Assembly: GCF_006716905.1 (NCBI RefSeq)
Contig: NZ_VFPV01000001.1
Span: forward strand, 1,118,001 to 1,182,000
DNA length: 64,000 bases
Origin: Acidovorax temperans
GTDB taxonomy: Bacteria > Pseudomonadota > Gammaproteobacteria > Burkholderiales > Burkholderiaceae_C
Direction of reading: 5' to 3'
In this document: in pieces, positions 25,311 through 34,364 of the stretch
Numbering within the stretch: the stretch's first letter is position 1
Layout: each line of letters opens with the position of its first letter
Position numbers and translations under genes: made by a program
Notes under the pieces: model-generated
Database searches by the model: none
Seen by the model: the letters and a program-made list of their open reading frames with translations, nothing else
Told to the model about the DNA's origin: nothing

Positions 25311-27617
25311 TCAGGAGTTACCTGCGGGGTGGGCGGGGTGCAGCAGGCTGCTGTCGATGATGACGCCCGCGGCCTGTGCGTCCTCTTCGGCACGGCGGGC
25401 TTGCGCTTCGTAAAGGCGCCAGTAGGCCCCCTGCTTTTCCATGAGTTCGTCGTGTGGCCCGACTTCCACCACTTCGCCGCGGTCCATCACCACCAAGCGA
25501 TCGGCCTTGCGCAGGGTAGAGAGGCGGTGGGCAATGGCAATGGTGGTGCGGCCTTGCACCAGGTTGTCGAGCGCCCGCTGGATTTCCTTCTCGGTCTCGG
25601 TGTCCACGGCTGACGTGGCCTCGTCCAGAATCAGGATGCGGGGGTCGATCAGCAGCGCGCGAGCAATCGAAATGCGCTGGCGCTCGCCGCCCGACAGGCC
25701 CTGGCCGCGCTCACCGACCAGCGAGTCGTAGCCGTGCGGCAGGCGCAGGATGAATTCGTGCGCATGGGCGGCACGCGCGGCGGCCACGATTTCCTCGCGC
25801 GTCGCGTCGGGCTTGCCATAGGTAATGTTCTCGGCAATGGTGCCGAAGAACAGGAAGGGCTCTTGCAGCACCAGGCCAATGTGGCGGCGGTAGTCAGCCA
25901 CCGCAAAGCGGCGAATGTCGATGCCATCTACCTGGATGGAGCCATCGCTCACGTCATAGAAACGGTTGATCAGGTTGACCAGCGTGCTTTTGCCCGAGCC
26001 GCTGTGACCCACCAGGCCAATCATTTCGCCCGCCCGGATTTCCAGATCCAACCCCTTGATCACGGCGCGACTGCCGTAGCGGAAACCCACGTTCTGCATG
26101 GTGATAGAGCCCGCGATCTTGTCCACCTTCACGGGCTGGGCCGGGTCGGGCACATTGCTGACATGGTCCAGGATGTCAAAAATGCGTTTGGCCCCCGCCG
26201 CCGCCTTCTGCGTGACGGAAACGATGCGGCTCATGGAATCCAGACGGCCATAGAACCGACCAATGTAGGCGATGAACGCCGTGAGCACACCCACCGTGAT
26301 CTGGTTGCGCGACACCAGCCAGATGCCGAAGGCCCACACCACCAGCAGCCCTATTTCGGTGAGCAGCGACACCGTGGGCGTGAACAGGCTCCAGGTCTTG
26401 TTCAGCTTGTCGTTCACTTCCAGGTTGTGCTGGTTGGCGTCGCGAAAGCGCTGGGCCTCGCGCTTTTCCTGGGCAAAAGCCTTCACCACGCGGATGCCGG
26501 GGATGGTGTCGGCAAGCACATTGGTCACTTCGGACCACACGCGGTCGATCTTTTCAAAGCCGGTGCGCAGACGGTCACGCACGGTGTGGATCATCCAGGC
26601 AATGAAAGGCAGCGGCACCAGGGTGACCAGCGCCAGCCAGGGGTTGATGGAGAACAGAATCACCGCAGTCATGAAGATCATGAGCACGTCGGTGATGAAA
26701 TCGAGCGCGTGCAGCGACAGGAAGACGTTGATCCGGTCAGTTTCAGACCCGATGCGCGCCATCAGGTCGCCCGTGCGCTTGCCCCCAAAGTAATCCAGCG
26801 ACAGGCGCAGCAGGTGCTCATAGGTGGTGGTGCGCAGGTCAGCCCCGATGCGCTCGGACACCAGCGCCAGGATGTAAGTGCGCGCCCACGACAAGCCCCA
26901 GGCGGCCAGAGCCGCCAAAAGCAACCCACCCAGGTACGTCAATACCAGCCAGGGGTCAATGGTCTGCCCGTTCTGGTACGGGATCAGGATGTCGTCCATC
27001 AGCGGGATGGTGAGGTACGGGGGCACCAGCGTGGCGGCCGTGGACGCCATGGTGAGGGCAAAGCCCGCCGCCAGTTGCTTGCGGTAGGGGCGGGCAAACC
27101 GCCACAGGCGCAGCAGCACCCAGGTGGAGGTCTGGGGCGCCTGGGCGCGCGCACAGGCGGGGCATTCGTCCGTGTCAGGCGGCAGGGGGGTGTGGCAAGC
27201 GGGGCAGGCGGGCTCTTCTTCCTCGGTGGCAGCTTGACCGGCACCCCGCTCGACCTGTTGCTCAAAGCGCTGCACCAGGCGCAGCGCCTGGGGATGGTGG
27301 CCGAGGGTAAAGCGCCAAAAAGCCACCCGCTCCTGCGGGTTGTGCAACTCCAGCGTTCCCACGCCCCCGTGGTCCTGCAGCTTGAGTGCGAGGCCTGGGG
27401 CAAGGGCCCAGTCCCGCCATACCGTGGCGCCCGGATCGCACGCCAGCAGGCGCCTGGAAGTCACCACCACCCAACCGCTGACGAAGCGCAAATCTGCACT
27501 CAGGTCAACCTGTAACGCAGCCAGTACGTTTTCATCAGACGCGAGCTTGGCCCGCAAATCGGCCCCTACCGGGCCGGAAAAGACACCCGAGGCGTCCACA
27601 GAATGGTGATGTTGCAT
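25311..27617 (-). CDS. Cyanophycin-associated ABC transporter (fused permease and ATPase)
   Basis: A 768-residue half-transporter. Residues 1-130 form a soluble PH-like region (VVVTSRRLLACDP). A four-Cys motif follows with Cys138, Cys141, Cys152 and Cys155 (CPACH...CPAC), which looks like a zinc ribbon. Six membrane segments span about 180-470. The ATPase domain has Walker A at 537-545 (GHSGSGKST), the LSGGERQR signature near 641 and ILDEATSAVD. Its N-terminal extension sets it apart from MsbA-like exporters. It is divergent from cphA' and is followed by the DUF1854 gene. The substrate is not known. MQHHHSVDAS is chosen as the start. Confidence 0.88.
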   Translation of the reverse strand: MQHHHSVDASGVFSGPVGADLRAKLASDENVLAALQVDLSADLRFVSGWVVVTSRRLLACDPGATVWRDWALAPGLALKLQDHGGVGTLELHNPQERVAFWRFTLGHHPQALRLVQRFEQQVERGAGQAATEEEEPACPACHTPLPPDTDECPACARAQAPQTSTWVLLRLWRFARPYRKQLAAGFALTMASTAATLVPPYLTIPLMDDILIPYQNGQTIDPWLVLTYLGGLLLAALAAWGLSWARTYILALVSERIGADLRTTTYEHLLRLSLDYFGGKRTGDLMARIGSETDRINVFLSLHALDFITDVLMIFMTAVILFSINPWLALVTLVPLPFIAWMIHTVRDRLRTGFEKIDRVWSEVTNVLADTIPGIRVVKAFAQEKREAQRFRDANQHNLEVNDKLNKTWSLFTPTVSLLTEIGLLVVWAFGIWLVSRNQITVGVLTAFIAYIGRFYGRLDSMSRIVSVTQKAAAGAKRIFDILDHVSNVPDPAQPVKVDKIAGSITMQNVGFRYGSRAVIKGLDLEIRAGEMIGLVGHSGSGKSTLVNLINRFYDVSDGSIQVDGIDIRRFAVADYRRHIGLVLQEPFLFFGTIAENITYGKPDATREEIVAAARAAHAHEFILRLPHGYDSLVGERGQGLSGGERQRISIARALLIDPRILILDEATSAVDTETEKEIQRALDNLVQGRTTIAIAHRLSTLRKADRLVVMDRGEVVEVGPHDELMEKQGAYWRLYEAQARRAEEDAQAAGVIIDSSLLHPAHPAGNS

Positions 27618-27987
27618 ATTCTTTGTGTTTTCCGCAGCTGGCAGTACAAAACTGCTGGCCGTGCAGATGCAGGAATTTTGACCGAAACCCAGGCCGCCAA
27701 CGACCGCTGACACTTGGAACCTGTTTACGATCTTTAAAGGAACGCATTGGTGTGCCATTGGGATGACCGGATGACCAGTGTTCGCTGCAGGCGCTCATGC
27801 CCATGCAAGCAACCGAGACAGACGCATCGCCAGCCTGCACTCCAACTCTTCCAACCTGTGAGTTGCGCAACCCCGAAAAAGTCGCAAACCGTTTCTGATT
27901 CCCACCGTCCCGTCCATTTCCAGCCCAACCGGGCGCACAATTGCAACCCTGTCCGGCCCGTCCGGTGTCTCTGAACCGCTCCGATCC
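27618..27987. promoter_or_regulatory. Divergent control region between the ABC and cphA' genes
   Basis: This 370-bp gap must hold the promoters for both transcripts. It contains an exact 8-bp tandem GGATGACC at 27761-27768 and 27769-27776 and an AT-rich stretch around 27721-27740. No convincing consensus promoter or known operator was found by eye. Confidence 0.45.
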
Positions 27988-30222
27988 ATGGCAAAAATCG
28001 ACGACATCCAACTGCTTCGCATCAACTACCTGCGCGGCCCCAATATCTGGACTTACCGCCCCGTGCTGGAAGTCTGGCTGGACCTCGGGGTGCTGGAAGA
28101 CCACCCTTCCAACACACTGCCGGGTTTCAACGAGCGCCTCACGGCCTGGCTGCCCGCCCTGGTCGAGCACCACTGCGGCGTGGGCGAGCGCGGCGGCTTT
28201 TTGCAGCGCCTGCAAGAAGGCACCTGGTGCGGCCACGTGCTGGAGCACATCGTCATTGAACTGCTGAACCTGGCGGGCATGCCCACCGGTTTTGGCCAAA
28301 CCCGCAGCACCTCGGTACGCGGGGTGTACCGCATGGTGTTCCGTGCCCGCGACGAGAGCGTGGCGCGTGTGGCGCTGGCCCAGGGCCACGCGCTCATCAT
28401 GGCCGCCATCAACGACGAACCCTTTGATGTGCAAGCCGCCGTGGCCCGCGTGCGCACCGAGGTAGACGACCAATACCTCGGCCCCAGCACAGCGTGCATC
28501 GTCACCGCAGCGACCGACCGGGGCATTCCTCACATTCGCCTGAACGATGGCAACCTGGTGCAGCTCGGCTACGGCGCTGCCCAGCGCCGCATCTGGACAG
28601 CCGAGACCGAGCGCACCAGCGCGATTGCCGAAGGCATCGCCAGCGACAAAGACCTCACCAAGAGCCTGCTCAAGGCCTGCGGCGTGCCCATTCCCGAAGG
28701 CCAGGTGGTCAACAGCCCCGAAGAGGCCTGGGAAGCCGCTCAGGACATCGGTCTGCCCGTGGTCGTCAAGCCATCAGACGGCAACCATGGCCGGGGCGTG
28801 ACGCTGGAGCTGCGCAAGAAAGAAGACATCGAGGCGGCCTACCACGTGGCCTACCCCGAAGGCAGCGACGTGATGGTGGAGCGCTTCATCCCCGGCGACG
28901 AACACCGCATTCTGGTGGTGGGCGGCAAGGTGGTGGCCGCCGCGCGTGGCGAGGTGGTCAGCATCACCGGCAATGGCCGCTCCACGGTCAAGGAACTCAT
29001 CGACAGCCAGCTCAACTCCGACCCCCGCCGCGGCTACGAGGAAGAGTACCCCCTCGAAATCATCGACCTGGCCACCGACACCAAGGTGCAGCTCGAACTC
29101 AAGCGCCAGGACCTCCAGGCGGATTCGGTGCCCGCTGCAGGCCGCCAGGTGGTCATCCAGCGCAACGGCAACGTGGCGGTGGACTGCACGGACGATGTAC
29201 ACCCCGAGGTGGCTTACATCGCCCAACTGGCTGCCAAGGTGGTGGGCCTGGACATTGCCGGTATCGACATGGTGGCGCAGGACATCAGCAAACCCCTGCA
29301 CACGCAGGGCGGCGCGATTGTGGAAGTGAACGCCGGCCCCGGCCTGCTGATGCACTTGAAGCCCGCCGTGGGTGCGCCCCGCCCCGTGGGGCAGGCCATT
29401 GCCGAACACCTCTTCCCCTCAGAAGACCACCCAGAAGGCACGGCCGGCCGTATCCCCGTGGTGGGCGTGGCCGGCACGCGTGAGACGTCCACCATTGCCC
29501 GCGTGGTGGCGTGGCTGCTGCACCTGGGTGGCCACCACACCGGCCTGGCGTGCCGCGATGGCCTGTTCCTGGACCGCCGCCGCGTCGAGTCTTCGGACAG
29601 CGCCCACTGGGAAGCCGCCCACCGCCTGCTGATGAACCAGATGGTGCAGGCCGCCGTGATTGAAAACGATGCCCGCACCATCCTGCGCGATGGCCTGGCT
29701 TACGACCGCTGCACCGTCGGCGTGGTGACCGACATGGACGGCTTGGAATTGCTGGCCGAGTTTGACGTGCATGAGCAAGACCAGATGACCAAGGTGCTGC
29801 GCACCCAGGTGGACGTGGTGCTGGACAACGGCGCCGCAGTGCTCAATGCCGCCATTGCGCAAGTGGCTGCGCTGGCCCCGCTGTGCGACGGCGACGTGGT
29901 TCTGTACGCGCAGGACCCCACGCTGCCCGCCATCGTGGAGCACCGCGCCAACGCCAATGGCCGTGCCGTGCTGCTCAAAAAGGGCTACGTGGTGCTGGCC
30001 ACTGGCGCTGCAGAGCATGTGCTGGGCACCCTGGACGAGCTGACCTTTGGCCGCAACGCTGTGGTGCCTGACACCGACGCCCTGCTGGCCGCCATTGGCG
30101 CTGCGTGGGCCCTGAACATTGCCCCTGACCTGATTGGTGCTGGCATCAAGACCTTCGAGCCCGAGCTGCAAGCCCCCGTTGGCATCCGCCCTGCGGGCGT
30201 GAGCACGCTGAACGCGCTCTGA
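27988..30222 (+). CDS. Cyanophycin synthetase paralogue with degenerate Mur-ligase domain (CphA')
   Basis: The 744-residue product has the CphA N-terminal domain (LRINYLRGPNIWTYRPVLEV) and a full ATP-grasp domain (SDGNHGRGVTLEL at 263-275, EVNAGPGLLMHL near its end). In the third domain the ATP loop reads VVGVAGTRETST (491-502). The Gly and the Lys of the GTNGKT motif are replaced, so this site should not bind ATP. The domain is also about 130 residues shorter than in the next gene. That pattern recalls CphA2 enzymes, which extend cyanophycin with beta-Asp-Arg dipeptides using ATP-grasp only. That function is inferred here. cphA follows after 78 bp. Confidence 0.88.
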   Translation: MAKIDDIQLLRINYLRGPNIWTYRPVLEVWLDLGVLEDHPSNTLPGFNERLTAWLPALVEHHCGVGERGGFLQRLQEGTWCGHVLEHIVIELLNLAGMPTGFGQTRSTSVRGVYRMVFRARDESVARVALAQGHALIMAAINDEPFDVQAAVARVRTEVDDQYLGPSTACIVTAATDRGIPHIRLNDGNLVQLGYGAAQRRIWTAETERTSAIAEGIASDKDLTKSLLKACGVPIPEGQVVNSPEEAWEAAQDIGLPVVVKPSDGNHGRGVTLELRKKEDIEAAYHVAYPEGSDVMVERFIPGDEHRILVVGGKVVAAARGEVVSITGNGRSTVKELIDSQLNSDPRRGYEEEYPLEIIDLATDTKVQLELKRQDLQADSVPAAGRQVVIQRNGNVAVDCTDDVHPEVAYIAQLAAKVVGLDIAGIDMVAQDISKPLHTQGGAIVEVNAGPGLLMHLKPAVGAPRPVGQAIAEHLFPSEDHPEGTAGRIPVVGVAGTRETSTIARVVAWLLHLGGHHTGLACRDGLFLDRRRVESSDSAHWEAAHRLLMNQMVQAAVIENDARTILRDGLAYDRCTVGVVTDMDGLELLAEFDVHEQDQMTKVLRTQVDVVLDNGAAVLNAAIAQVAALAPLCDGDVVLYAQDPTLPAIVEHRANANGRAVLLKKGYVVLATGAAEHVLGTLDELTFGRNAVVPDTDALLAAIGAAWALNIAPDLIGAGIKTFEPELQAPVGIRPAGVSTLNAL

Positions 30223-30300
30223 GCAGCCCACCCCATCTTGCTGCACGCGATGACACCCCAGCGCACGGCGCACTGACGGAACATAAAAGAGAGAATTTCC

Positions 30301-32880
30301 ATGGATGTAACCCGCACCCGGGCCCTGCGTGGCCCCAACCTCTGGAGCCGCCACATGGCCATCGAGGCCGTGGTGACCTGTACCGAAACCGAGCGCGCCA
30401 TCGGCAAGATGGCCGGCTTTGAAGACCGCCTGCGCGCACTGTTTCCAGCCATTGGCGTGCTGCACCCCGAGGGGGGCGATAGCGACATCTCGCTGGCGCA
30501 TGTGCTGCAAACCGCTGCCCTGGCCCTGCAAGCCCAGGCCGGCTGCCCGGTAACTTTTGCCCGCACCTCGGCCACCACAGACCCCGGCGTGTACCAGGTG
30601 GTGGTGGAATACAGCGAAGAGGCCGTGGGCCGCAAGGCGTTTGAAGATGCGCAGCAGCTCATCCAGGCCGCCTTGGGTAACGGCAGCTTCGACGCCGACA
30701 AAGCCGTGGCCGACCTTCGCGAGCTGGACGAAGACGAGCGCCTGGGCCCCAGCACGGGCTCCATCGTCGAAGCCGCCGTGGCACGTGGCATTCCTTATCG
30801 CCGCCTCACCCGCGGCAGCCTGGTGCAGTTTGGCTGGGGTTCCAAGCAACGCCGCATCCAGGCGGCCGAGGTCGATTCGACCAGCGCTGTGGCTGAATCC
30901 ATCGGCCAAGACAAAGACCTGACCAAGCGCCTGCTGCACGCCGCTGGCGTGCCCGTGCCGCTGGGCAAACCGGTGGAAACGGTGGAAGAAGCCTGGGAAG
31001 TCGCCCAGAAGGTCGGTCTGCCCGTGGTGGTCAAACCGCAAGACGGCAACCAGGGCAAGGGCGTAACGGTCAACATCACCGACCGCGCGCAGCTGGAAGA
31101 AGCCTACAAGAACGCCGCCGAATACGGCACCGTGATGGTCGAGCGCTTTTTGCCCGGCCACGACTTCCGCCTGCTGGTGGTAGGCGACCAACTGGTGGCC
31201 GCAGCGCGCCGCGAACCGCCCCAGGTGCTGGGCGATGGCCAGCACACCGTGCGCGAACTGGTGGATGTGGTCAACCAGGACCCCCGCCGTGGCGAGGGCC
31301 ACGCCACCTCGCTCACCAAGATCCGCCTCGATGACATTGCCGTGGCCCGCCTGGCTGCGCAGAACCTGACGCCGGATTCCGTTCCTGCCAAGGGCCAGCG
31401 CGTCATCCTGCGCAACAACGCCAACCTCTCCACCGGTGGCACCGCCACCGACGTGACGGACGACGTGCACCCCGAAGTGGCCGCCCGCGCCATTGCTGCC
31501 GCCCAAATGGTGGGACTGCACATCTGCGGCGTGGACATGGTGGCCGAAACCGTGCTGCGCCCGCTTGAAGAGCAAGGCGGCGGCTTTGTGGAAGTGAACG
31601 CCGCCCCTGGCCTGCGCATGCACCTGGCGCCCAGCTATGGCAAGCCACGCAACGTGGGCGCAGCCATGGTGGACAAGCTCTTCGCCCACGGCGACGACGG
31701 CCGCATCCCCACCGTGGCCGTCACTGGCACCAATGGCAAAACCACCACGGCACGCCTGATTGCGCACCTGTTCACCGCCCAGGGCCTGCGCGTGGGCATG
31801 ACCAACACCGACGGCGTGTACGTGAACGGCCGCCAGATTGACAGCGGCGATTGCAGCGGCCCCAAGAGTGCCCGCAACGTGCTGCTGCACCCCGAGGTGG
31901 ATGCAGCCGTGTTCGAGACCGCCCGGGGCGGCATCTTGCGCGAAGGTCTGGGCTTTGACCGCTGCCAGGTGGCCGTGGTCACCAACATTGGCGCAGGCGA
32001 CCACCTGGGTCTGAACTACATCACCACGGTGGAAGACCTGGCCGTGCTCAAGCGCGTGATCGTGCAGAACGTGGCCACCACAGGCTACGCCGTGCTCAAC
32101 GCGGCAGACCCCATCGTTGCCGCCATGGCACCGGCCTGCCCCGGCAAGATCATCTTCTTTGCCAGCGACCGCCACCATCCCGTGATGGCCACGCACCGCG
32201 CACAGGGCCATCGCACCGTGTACGTGGATGGCGACTCCATCGTGGCTTCGGAAGGCTCGTGGCGTGAAACCATCCACCTGCGCGATGTGCCCATCACACG
32301 CAACGGCCGGATTGCCTTCCAGGTCGAGAACGTCATGGCCGCCGTGGCAGCCGCCTGGGGCGTGGACATGCCCTGGCAAACCATCCGCCGGGGCCTGTCG
32401 GGCTTTGTGAACGACAGCGACAACGCGCCCGGCCGCTTCAACATCATGGACTACCGCGGCGCCACCGTGATTGCCGACTATGGCCACAACCCTGACGCCA
32501 TGCGCGCCCTGGTACAGGCCGTGGACGCCCTGCCCGCCAAGCGGCGCAGCGTGGTCATCAGCGGCGCGGGTGACCGCCGCGACGAAGACATCCGCGAGCA
32601 GACGGTGATTCTGGGTGCTGCATTTGACGACGTGATCCTGTACCAGGACGCAGCCCAGCGCGGCCGTGCCGACGGCGAGGTGATGGCCCTGCTGCGCGAA
32701 GGCCTGGCAGGCGCACCGCGCACCACACACGTCGAAGAAATCCGCGGCGAATTCATCGCCATCGACGCCGCCCTGGCGCGCCTGCAGCCCGGCGACCTGT
32801 GCCTGGTGCTGGTGGACCAGGTGGAAGAAGCGCTGGCCCACCTGGCTCAGCGCTGCGCTGACGCGGGACCTGCGGCATGA
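30301..32880 (+). CDS. cphA: Cyanophycin synthetase CphA
   Basis: CphA makes the storage polymer multi-L-arginyl-poly-L-aspartate without a template, using ATP. The 859-residue product has all three parts. These are the N-terminal domain (LRGPNLWSRHMAIEAVV), the ATP-grasp domain (QDGNQGKGVTV, residues 247-257; it adds Asp to the chain), and the Mur-ligase-like domain with VAVTGTNGKTTTARL (472-486), which adds Arg to the Asp side chain. The order of reactions is known from the family. Length is normal (about 870). The stop overlaps the next start by 4 nt. Signals in the 78-bp gap before it are unclear apart from AAGAGAGAA before the ATG. Confidence 0.97.
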   Translation: MDVTRTRALRGPNLWSRHMAIEAVVTCTETERAIGKMAGFEDRLRALFPAIGVLHPEGGDSDISLAHVLQTAALALQAQAGCPVTFARTSATTDPGVYQVVVEYSEEAVGRKAFEDAQQLIQAALGNGSFDADKAVADLRELDEDERLGPSTGSIVEAAVARGIPYRRLTRGSLVQFGWGSKQRRIQAAEVDSTSAVAESIGQDKDLTKRLLHAAGVPVPLGKPVETVEEAWEVAQKVGLPVVVKPQDGNQGKGVTVNITDRAQLEEAYKNAAEYGTVMVERFLPGHDFRLLVVGDQLVAAARREPPQVLGDGQHTVRELVDVVNQDPRRGEGHATSLTKIRLDDIAVARLAAQNLTPDSVPAKGQRVILRNNANLSTGGTATDVTDDVHPEVAARAIAAAQMVGLHICGVDMVAETVLRPLEEQGGGFVEVNAAPGLRMHLAPSYGKPRNVGAAMVDKLFAHGDDGRIPTVAVTGTNGKTTTARLIAHLFTAQGLRVGMTNTDGVYVNGRQIDSGDCSGPKSARNVLLHPEVDAAVFETARGGILREGLGFDRCQVAVVTNIGAGDHLGLNYITTVEDLAVLKRVIVQNVATTGYAVLNAADPIVAAMAPACPGKIIFFASDRHHPVMATHRAQGHRTVYVDGDSIVASEGSWRETIHLRDVPITRNGRIAFQVENVMAAVAAAWGVDMPWQTIRRGLSGFVNDSDNAPGRFNIMDYRGATVIADYGHNPDAMRALVQAVDALPAKRRSVVISGAGDRRDEDIREQTVILGAAFDDVILYQDAAQRGRADGEVMALLREGLAGAPRTTHVEEIRGEFIAIDAALARLQPGDLCLVLVDQVEEALAHLAQRCADAGPAA

Positions 32881-33368
32881 GGCCCCACGCGCTGGCCGCG
32901 CTGGCGCTGTGCGCGGCCCTTGGGTTGCCGGGGGCCGCACAAGCGGCTGCGGGCGAAAAAATCGGCACGGTGGACACCGCCTTCCAGTGGCTGGGCCGCG
33001 ACCACGACATCATCGTGGAAGCCTATGACGACCCTGGCGTGCAGGGCGTGACCTGCTACGTGTCGCGGGCACGCACTGGCGGTATCAAAGGCACACTGGG
33101 TTTGGCCGAAGACCGCGCCGAGGCATCGATTGCCTGCCGGCAGGTGGGGCCCATCAGCTTCCCAGAGCCACTGAAGAAGCAGGAAGAAGTGTTCAGCGAA
33201 CGCATGTCCATCCTGTTCAAGCGCCTGCGCATCGTGCGCATGGTAGACGCCCCGCGCAACACCCTGGTCTACTTGACCTATTCCGAAAAGCTGGTGGACG
33301 GCTCGCCGCAAAACAGCGTCACAGCCGTGCCGGTGGACAGGGCCCAGCCCATTCCGGTGCGCAAGTAA
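32877..33368 (+). CDS. CreA-family periplasmic protein
   Basis: The 163-residue product starts at an ATG that overlaps the cphA stop (ATGA), so it is translationally coupled to cphA. It has a signal peptide (ALAALALCAALGLPGAAQA), followed by the CreA family core. Landmarks are DIIVEAYDDPGVQGVTCYVSRARTGG, EASIACRQVGPI and VYLTYSEKLVDGSPQNSVTAVP. The function of CreA is unknown in any organism. Coupling to cphA may only reflect operon packing, or may point to an envelope role linked to the cyanophycin locus. An intrinsic terminator follows. Confidence 0.9.
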   Translation: MRPHALAALALCAALGLPGAAQAAAGEKIGTVDTAFQWLGRDHDIIVEAYDDPGVQGVTCYVSRARTGGIKGTLGLAEDRAEASIACRQVGPISFPEPLKKQEEVFSERMSILFKRLRIVRMVDAPRNTLVYLTYSEKLVDGSPQNSVTAVPVDRAQPIPVRK

Positions 33369-33388
33369 GCCGCCGGCTTCACCACCAC

Positions 33389-33422
33389 CGCCCCGCAGCG
33401 GCCATCGTTGCGGGGCGTTTTT
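33389..33422 (+). terminator. Intrinsic terminator after the cphA'-cphA-creA operon
   Basis: CGCCCCGCA (33389-33397) pairs with TGCGGGGCG (33409-33417) across an 11-nt loop and is followed by TTTTTA. It lies 20 bp after the creA stop. Confidence 0.9.
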
Positions 33423-33429
33423 ATTTGAG

Positions 33430-33484
33430 CATCAAAATGGCCTCTAGCGCTTTATCTATAAGCGCCAGCAGCTATCATTTTTGA
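33430..33484. repeat. Dispersed palindromic repeat, family 1
   Basis: ATCAAAATGGCCTCTAGCGC, TTTATCTATAAGCGCC, then AGCAGCTATCATTTTTG. It separates the cyanophycin operon terminator from the convergent DsbA-like gene. Confidence 0.88.
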
Positions 33485-33490
33485 ATCTTC

Positions 33491-34138
33491 TCAAGACTGC
33501 GCTGCAATTTGTCGCAGGGCCTGCTCAAACACCTCCACCGGTTGCCCGCCGGAGATTAGGTGGCGCTCGTTGATGATGATGGCGGGCACCGAGTGGATGC
33601 CGTTTTGCAGATAGAACTGCTCGCGCTCACGCACCTCGTCGGCGTAGCGGTTGGAGGCCAGCAGGGCCTGCGCTTCCTGGGCATCCAGCCCCACGCTGGC
33701 AGCCACGCGCACCAGCACTTCGTGGTTGCTCGGGTCTTGCCCGTCGGTAAAGTAGGCTGTGAACAGCGCATGTTTCAGCACCTTCTGCAGGCCCTGCTCC
33801 TCGGCCCAGTGCAACAGGCGGTGTGCGTCAAAGGTGTTGTAGATGCGGCTGCGCTTGTCCATGCCGAAGGTGAACCCCAGCTCCGCCCCGCGCGCAGCGA
33901 TGGCTTCGCGGTTCTTCTGGCTTTGCTCGGGCGTGGCGCCGTATTTTTCCTGCAGGTGCTCGCCAATGTCCTGGCCCTCGGGGCCCATCTGCGGGTTCAG
34001 CTCGAAGGGCTGAAAGTGCAAATCCAGCGCGACTTCGCCCTGCAGCCGCTCGGCCGCCTGCTCCAGCGCCTTGAGGCCGATGATGCACCAGGGGCAGGAG
34101 ACATCGGAGACGAAATCGATCTTGAGCGTGGTGGTCAT
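33491..34138 (-). CDS. DsbA-family oxidoreductase (FrnE-like)
   Basis: A 215-residue thioredoxin-fold protein with CPWC at residues 15-18 (DVSCPWCIIG) and no signal peptide, as in cytoplasmic FrnE-type disulfide oxidoreductases. Other family marks are LHFQPFELNPQMGPEG, AHRLLHWAEEQG, LFTAYFTDGQDPSNHEVL and the cis-Pro loop GIHSVPAIIIN. It may act in disulfide or thiol chemistry under oxidative stress; the substrate is unknown. The ATG at 34138 gives the family start. The frame is open far upstream, but that part is in the intergenic region and not conserved in character. Confidence 0.88.
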   Translation of the reverse strand: MTTTLKIDFVSDVSCPWCIIGLKALEQAAERLQGEVALDLHFQPFELNPQMGPEGQDIGEHLQEKYGATPEQSQKNREAIAARGAELGFTFGMDKRSRIYNTFDAHRLLHWAEEQGLQKVLKHALFTAYFTDGQDPSNHEVLVRVAASVGLDAQEAQALLASNRYADEVREREQFYLQNGIHSVPAIIINERHLISGGQPVEVFEQALRQIAAQS

Positions 34139-34364
34139 GTGCGGGCTTTCAGGGGGCAAAGCCGCCATCGTAGGCGGCATTGGCGCTGGCCGCAGCATGG
34201 GCGGGGATGACCCTTTTTTACCCACAGGGCTGCGCACCACCAAAAACCCCACGCCACCAGCCATTGATAGCGCGCCGATCCCCCCGATATGCCACGCTAA
34301 CGCCCGCGCTCGGCCCGCCACCCGCGCGCACTTCCCTTGAATTGACCGTGGAAAGAGCCCTCCC

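Noticed and set aside
25734..27515. Plus-strand frame of 593 codons across the ABC gene
   Set aside because: Low-complexity His/Gln/Arg translation; the ABC transporter on the other strand has all ATPase motifs.
29419..32940. 1173-codon open frame on the minus strand opposite cphA' and cphA
   Set aside because: It is antisense to two genes whose protein families are certain. The translation is rich in His, Gln, Val and Arg with no family motif, as expected for a shadow frame in GC-rich DNA.
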